This document shows, one piece after another, positions 60,843-64,000 of a DNA stretch of 64,000 nt (positions are counted from its first letter, which is position 1; each line of letters opens with the position of its first letter). This stretch comes from Gallionella sp. (GTDB taxonomy: Bacteria; Pseudomonadota; Gammaproteobacteria; Burkholderiales; Gallionellaceae): positions 223,932 through 287,931 of the forward strand of contig PLWV01000017.1 in the NCBI GenBank assembly GCA_003153155.1, read 5' to 3'. Below the pieces are notes generated by a model. That model had not been told where the DNA came from. It searched no databases and was given only the letters and a program-made list of their open reading frames with translations. The position numbers and the translations under genes were made by a program.

Positions 60843-61748
60843 TTAGTACCTGCCGTCCAGCTTGTTTTTGACGTAATCCACGAACTTGCCTGGATCGTCA
60901 TAGGCGCCATCCTTCATGTCATCCAAGGTCAACACACCACGAGTGAATGGGTCTATGTCTTTCACCATGTCAGCGGGGATTAAATTAGCCGCCTTCGCAG
61001 CCGACAAAAGCGTTGATTCCAGTTGATCCTCTGCCATCAATCCAAACGAAATGGGTACATAGTCTTTTGGCGGAATGGCCAGCACGGTAGTCGGATACCG
61101 TTTGATGCCCAGCATCTTGACGTGGCCGTTGTCCTTTACCCACCCCGTCGCGCCTGGCAGTCCTTTGCCGTCGACGGAGATAAACATCACCTCGAATTTG
61201 TAGCGTTTCGCGACGCTGTTCACGATTGAAATCTGTGTCTTGCAGAACGAGCACTTGGAATCGAAGAAAACAAACAACCCTGCTGACTTTTGAGCCACCA
61301 GCGCCAAAGCCTTTCGCTTTACCTCCCCGGCTCCGCTCATCACCTCATTGCGCTGCATCCCGTTGAACGGCATGGAGTTGTTCATATCAAGAAATGGGTC
61401 TGTCTTGATCAGCTCCATGTGCACGTCGGTATAGCGTTGCGCCTTGTCCCCCAGCGCCCTCACCAAATAGGCGTATGCCGCAACGTTCTCCCTGGTTGGG
61501 TCATCGAGCGCGCGCTCTTGCAGGATGGGCAACATTTTTTTCATCCAGGCAGCCGTCATTGGCTTTTTATCTGCCGGTACCGGTTCAGGCTTTACCTCTG
61601 GTTCAGGCTTTTTTTCTGGCGCAGGAGCGGGCTTCTTTGGCTCTGGATTGGTCTCGTAGAAAAACCACCCTTTGTCAGGGTGGTCTTCCTCGGCGTGACA
61701 CACACCGACAGCAAGAATCAGCGCGAATGCCGTCAGGACATACCGCAT
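60843..61748 (-). CDS. traF: Conjugal transfer protein TraF (thioredoxin-like)
   Basis: GWFFYETNP; LFVFFDSKCSFCKTQISIVNSVAKRYKFEVMFISVDG; upstream of traH. Confidence 0.9.
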   Translation of the reverse strand: MRYVLTAFALILAVGVCHAEEDHPDKGWFFYETNPEPKKPAPAPEKKPEPEVKPEPVPADKKPMTAAWMKKMLPILQERALDDPTRENVAAYAYLVRALGDKAQRYTDVHMELIKTDPFLDMNNSMPFNGMQRNEVMSGAGEVKRKALALVAQKSAGLFVFFDSKCSFCKTQISIVNSVAKRYKFEVMFISVDGKGLPGATGWVKDNGHVKMLGIKRYPTTVLAIPPKDYVPISFGLMAEDQLESTLLSAAKAANLIPADMVKDIDPFTRGVLTLDDMKDGAYDDPGKFVDYVKNKLDGRY

Positions 61749-61750
61749 GG

Positions 61751-62167
61751 CTACTTGTCCAGAACCAGTTCCAACTTCGCCGCGACTTCACTTGTGATGT
61801 CATGCCCATCAGGGGCCGTAACCACGTAGCGCTTATCCAAGACCATCACGCCGGTACGCCGGTACTCATCCAGGAGCGCCGCCATGCGATTGGAGAACTC
61901 TTTACCACTGGTAGCAGGGTCGTTCTTACCCGCCTCCTTCTTGCTGCCGCTGATGAACTTCTTGGTCGCCGCCGAGATGATTCCACCAACGTCCAGGTAT
62001 ACAACGTTCGATATCGTTGATGCCTGAGCAACTGGTGAACCGAAGTGTCCTCCATACTGCTTCCAACCAAACAGAGCGAGTGCGCCCAGGACAATTGCAC
62101 CCACGAAGACGATAGCGACGTTGAAACTCGATTTGACTGACTGAACGACCCCTGTTTGCTTTGTCAT
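61751..62167 (-). CDS. TrbI-like F-type conjugation protein
   Basis: Single N-terminal TM then periplasmic domain with YLDVGGIISA...YRRTGVMVLDKRYVVTAPDGHDIT; position in tra operon. Confidence 0.65.
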   Translation of the reverse strand: MTKQTGVVQSVKSSFNVAIVFVGAIVLGALALFGWKQYGGHFGSPVAQASTISNVVYLDVGGIISAATKKFISGSKKEAGKNDPATSGKEFSNRMAALLDEYRRTGVMVLDKRYVVTAPDGHDITSEVAAKLELVLDK

Positions 62168-62176
62168 GTCCCGTCC

Positions 62177-62695
62177 TTAATAAATCGGGTACACCGTACC
62201 CAACACCGCATCCTGCGGCAAGAAACCCCAATAGCGCCCATCAAAGCTATGTGGCAACGTTCCAACCATCAATATGCTGCCTGATGGCACTGTTTCAGTG
62301 CGATCAAAACTGGCCATATCGCGCTTCAGATATTTGGATGCTGACTTAACGATATCCAGCGATCCAAATACCTTGTTGTTGATGCTGAACTGACCATTCC
62401 TTACTGAAACAATGTCACCGGGTACAGCTCCCACCATCTTCACAATAACCTTCCCATCAAAGAGGTAACCCATCTGTTGGTTTGGCGTAAATACAATAAT
62501 ATCGCCACGCTTGAATTCATCCACATGGTGATATCTGACAAGATATAAAGTAAATTGCAGGCAAGATACGTTCTGTTCGTCATATAACAATCTTAAATTT
62601 AATACAGTTGCGGTTATTAGTAAAAATAGGGCGAAAAAAAGAATGCCTATCCCGGTTTTTTTGAGGACAGACAAAAAATCCGAATTATTTAGCAC
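62177..62695 (-). CDS. S26-family signal peptidase of the conjugation system
   Basis: FKRGDIIVF; VIVKMVGAVPGDIVSV; PSGSILMVGTLPHSFDGRYWGFLPQDAVLGTVYPIY; GTG start overlapping upstream ORF stop. Confidence 0.85.
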   Translation of the reverse strand: MLNNSDFLSVLKKTGIGILFFALFLLITATVLNLRLLYDEQNVSCLQFTLYLVRYHHVDEFKRGDIIVFTPNQQMGYLFDGKVIVKMVGAVPGDIVSVRNGQFSINNKVFGSLDIVKSASKYLKRDMASFDRTETVPSGSILMVGTLPHSFDGRYWGFLPQDAVLGTVYPIY

Positions 62696-62906
62696 CCTGA
62701 TCCATCCCGGAAGCTTTCCATATCTTGCCAATTTCAATGATTTGCATGAAGGAAATACCAAAAGCGACCCCGGCCATGATCGCTGGTAAAACAAAGACAC
62801 TCGCCGCCGCCGCGTCGCTTCGCGGTACAAGTAACATGCCAAAAAATGCAGCAATAATCGCGATAGATATCTTTCTCCCTCTTGCGCTAAGTATTAAATT
62901 TTTCAT
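62685..62906 (-). CDS. Small two-TM hypothetical protein in tra operon
   Basis: MKNLILSARGRKISIAIIAAFFGMLLVPRSDAAAASVFVLPAIMAGVAFGISFMQIIEIGKIWKASGMDQGAK. Confidence 0.6.
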   Translation of the reverse strand: MKNLILSARGRKISIAIIAAFFGMLLVPRSDAAAASVFVLPAIMAGVAFGISFMQIIEIGKIWKASGMDQGAK

Positions 62907-63012
62907 CTTGCTTCCTTTCGTTGAATATCTCCACGAACCCCGTGGCGGATCGCCCTACGGGCCTTGTGACGCTTACCGCAGCCGGTTATGAGCCTCTGCC
63001 CTACCTTGTTCT

Positions 63013-64000
63013 TTATCCGCGCTCTGCGATCAAATTATTAATTACATCGACAGGATCTTCGCCAGCATGAATTCTTTCCAGAACGTCATCTCGCTCCCAA
63101 CCTTTTGTTGAAAACAGGACTTGCGAAAACCTGTCAACAACCAAGCGGACAATTCCCCACGAATCACCACTACGAATCATCATCTCTGAATAACTGCCAG
63201 GGATTGTGTGAATCGACTTCATCATGTTTAAGGTGTACGGATCCAGTTTCAAGTTGCCTGATTTAAGGGCGTGTTCAATCGAGTCGGGTTTTTGTTGCAA
63301 AATAATTTGCCATGCCGAGCTACCGATGATCGCGCGCCCAACAGAAGAGTCATACAGATCGGCAATGCTTTGAGTAATAATCCATGCCGCACCATCATGT
63401 TTACGAACTTTCCGATAAGCAGCTTCAATAGCCTTGCCCATGATCGGGTCATCCAATAATGACCACGCCTCATCGACAAGAAGCAATTTTTTACGCCCGT
63501 GAGTCAAATACATCTCATGACTAATGCTGCCAAACAGCAATAGCAAAACGACCTGTTGCAGAACTTTCTTGCTATGCAACTCTTGCAATTCAAGCACGAC
63601 GTAATCGTTGGTCAAATCGACGTTATTTTTGCCGTTAAACCAGCGCCCGAATGATCCTTGGCGAGTAAACGGGTACAGTTGCGTGCCGATATCGCGTATA
63701 CGCATATCCTTGTCGTTCAGACATTGCTCTGCGACCAGCGTAATGTCTGAATCGTGTCCAGCGACGCTAAACGCCGCGAGAATCTTTGCTTCGATTGCCG
63801 CTTGTCTAAAATCATCAAGACCATCTACTGGAGCAGCCATTTTGGTAATGACCGCTTTAAGCATGTCCATGTCTTCTTTGATATCGACTACATGGGTAAA
63901 TGGATTTAAGCAAATGTCGCTATCTTCGGAAAATTCAATGAACTGCCCCCCGAGTACGCGACACAATTTTTCCTGGGAACGCCCTTGGTCGATAGACCAA
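63013..64000 (-). CDS. traC: Type IV secretion ATPase TraC, C-terminal part (5' end outside window)
   Basis: RKKLLLVDEAWSLLDDPIMGKAIEAAYRKVRKHDGAAWIITQSIADL Walker B region; open to the window edge. Confidence 0.9.
   Translation of the reverse strand, partial: WSIDQGRSQEKLCRVLGGQFIEFSEDSDICLNPFTHVVDIKEDMDMLKAVITKMAAPVDGLDDFRQAAIEAKILAAFSVAGHDSDITLVAEQCLNDKDMRIRDIGTQLYPFTRQGSFGRWFNGKNNVDLTNDYVVLELQELHSKKVLQQVVLLLLFGSISHEMYLTHGRKKLLLVDEAWSLLDDPIMGKAIEAAYRKVRKHDGAAWIITQSIADLYDSSVGRAIIGSSAWQIILQQKPDSIEHALKSGNLKLDPYTLNMMKSIHTIPGSYSEMMIRSGDSWGIVRLVVDRFSQVLFSTKGWERDDVLERIHAGEDPVDVINNLIAERG

Larger units (their letters stand above)
51755..64000. mobile_element. Left portion of an integrative conjugative element with an F-type T4SS
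   Basis: tRNA-Arg att fragment at one end, then AbiE TA pair, HTH genes, traG/traH/traF/trbI-like/S26/traC to the window edge. Confidence 0.82.

Overview
The window looks like a betaproteobacterial chromosome; Nitrosomonadales/Gallionellaceae-like is my inference from gene order (hfq-hflX-hflK-hflC-hisZ-purA, bamD/rluD divergent). Roughly 1-51.7 kb is chromosomal core and accessory sequence: a DinG-type helicase, a two-component system with Spy/CpxP-like periplasmic proteins, a Big_5 lipoprotein, rimO, pgeF, rluD, bamD, mlaA, an LPP20/LpoB/COG3014 lipoprotein operon, htpX, mdh, an AmmeMemoRadiSam B-A-radical SAM cluster, an oxidative pentose phosphate operon with cbpAM, an intact IS1595-family element, an OmpA-like porin, rlmB, rnr, tRNA-Leu, purA, hisZ and hflCKX-hfq. 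From a 3' tRNA-Arg fragment at 51755-51799 to the right edge, the sequence reads as one end of an integrative conjugative element (AbiE toxin-antitoxin cargo, HTH genes, F-type T4SS genes traG, traH, traF, trbI-like, S26 peptidase, traC). The most unusual signals are: (i) a short GC-rich dispersed repeat (core AAAAACTTTTGTCCGGGCACCCG) that lies in frame inside hisZ (twice) and hflX, adding a K-L-L-S-G-H-P-like peptide; (ii) an intergenic hairpin repeat array (TAGCCA...GGTTATA), present as inverted copies around the mdh segment and reaching into the AMMECR1 gene; (iii) several 3'-end gene stumps (histidine kinase, LPP20, rlmB, transketolase, gcd) lying near intact paralogues or genes; (iv) an IS1595 insertion whose 8-bp target duplication coincides with a Shine-Dalgarno sequence. 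All assignments come from reading the sequence; no database search was run.
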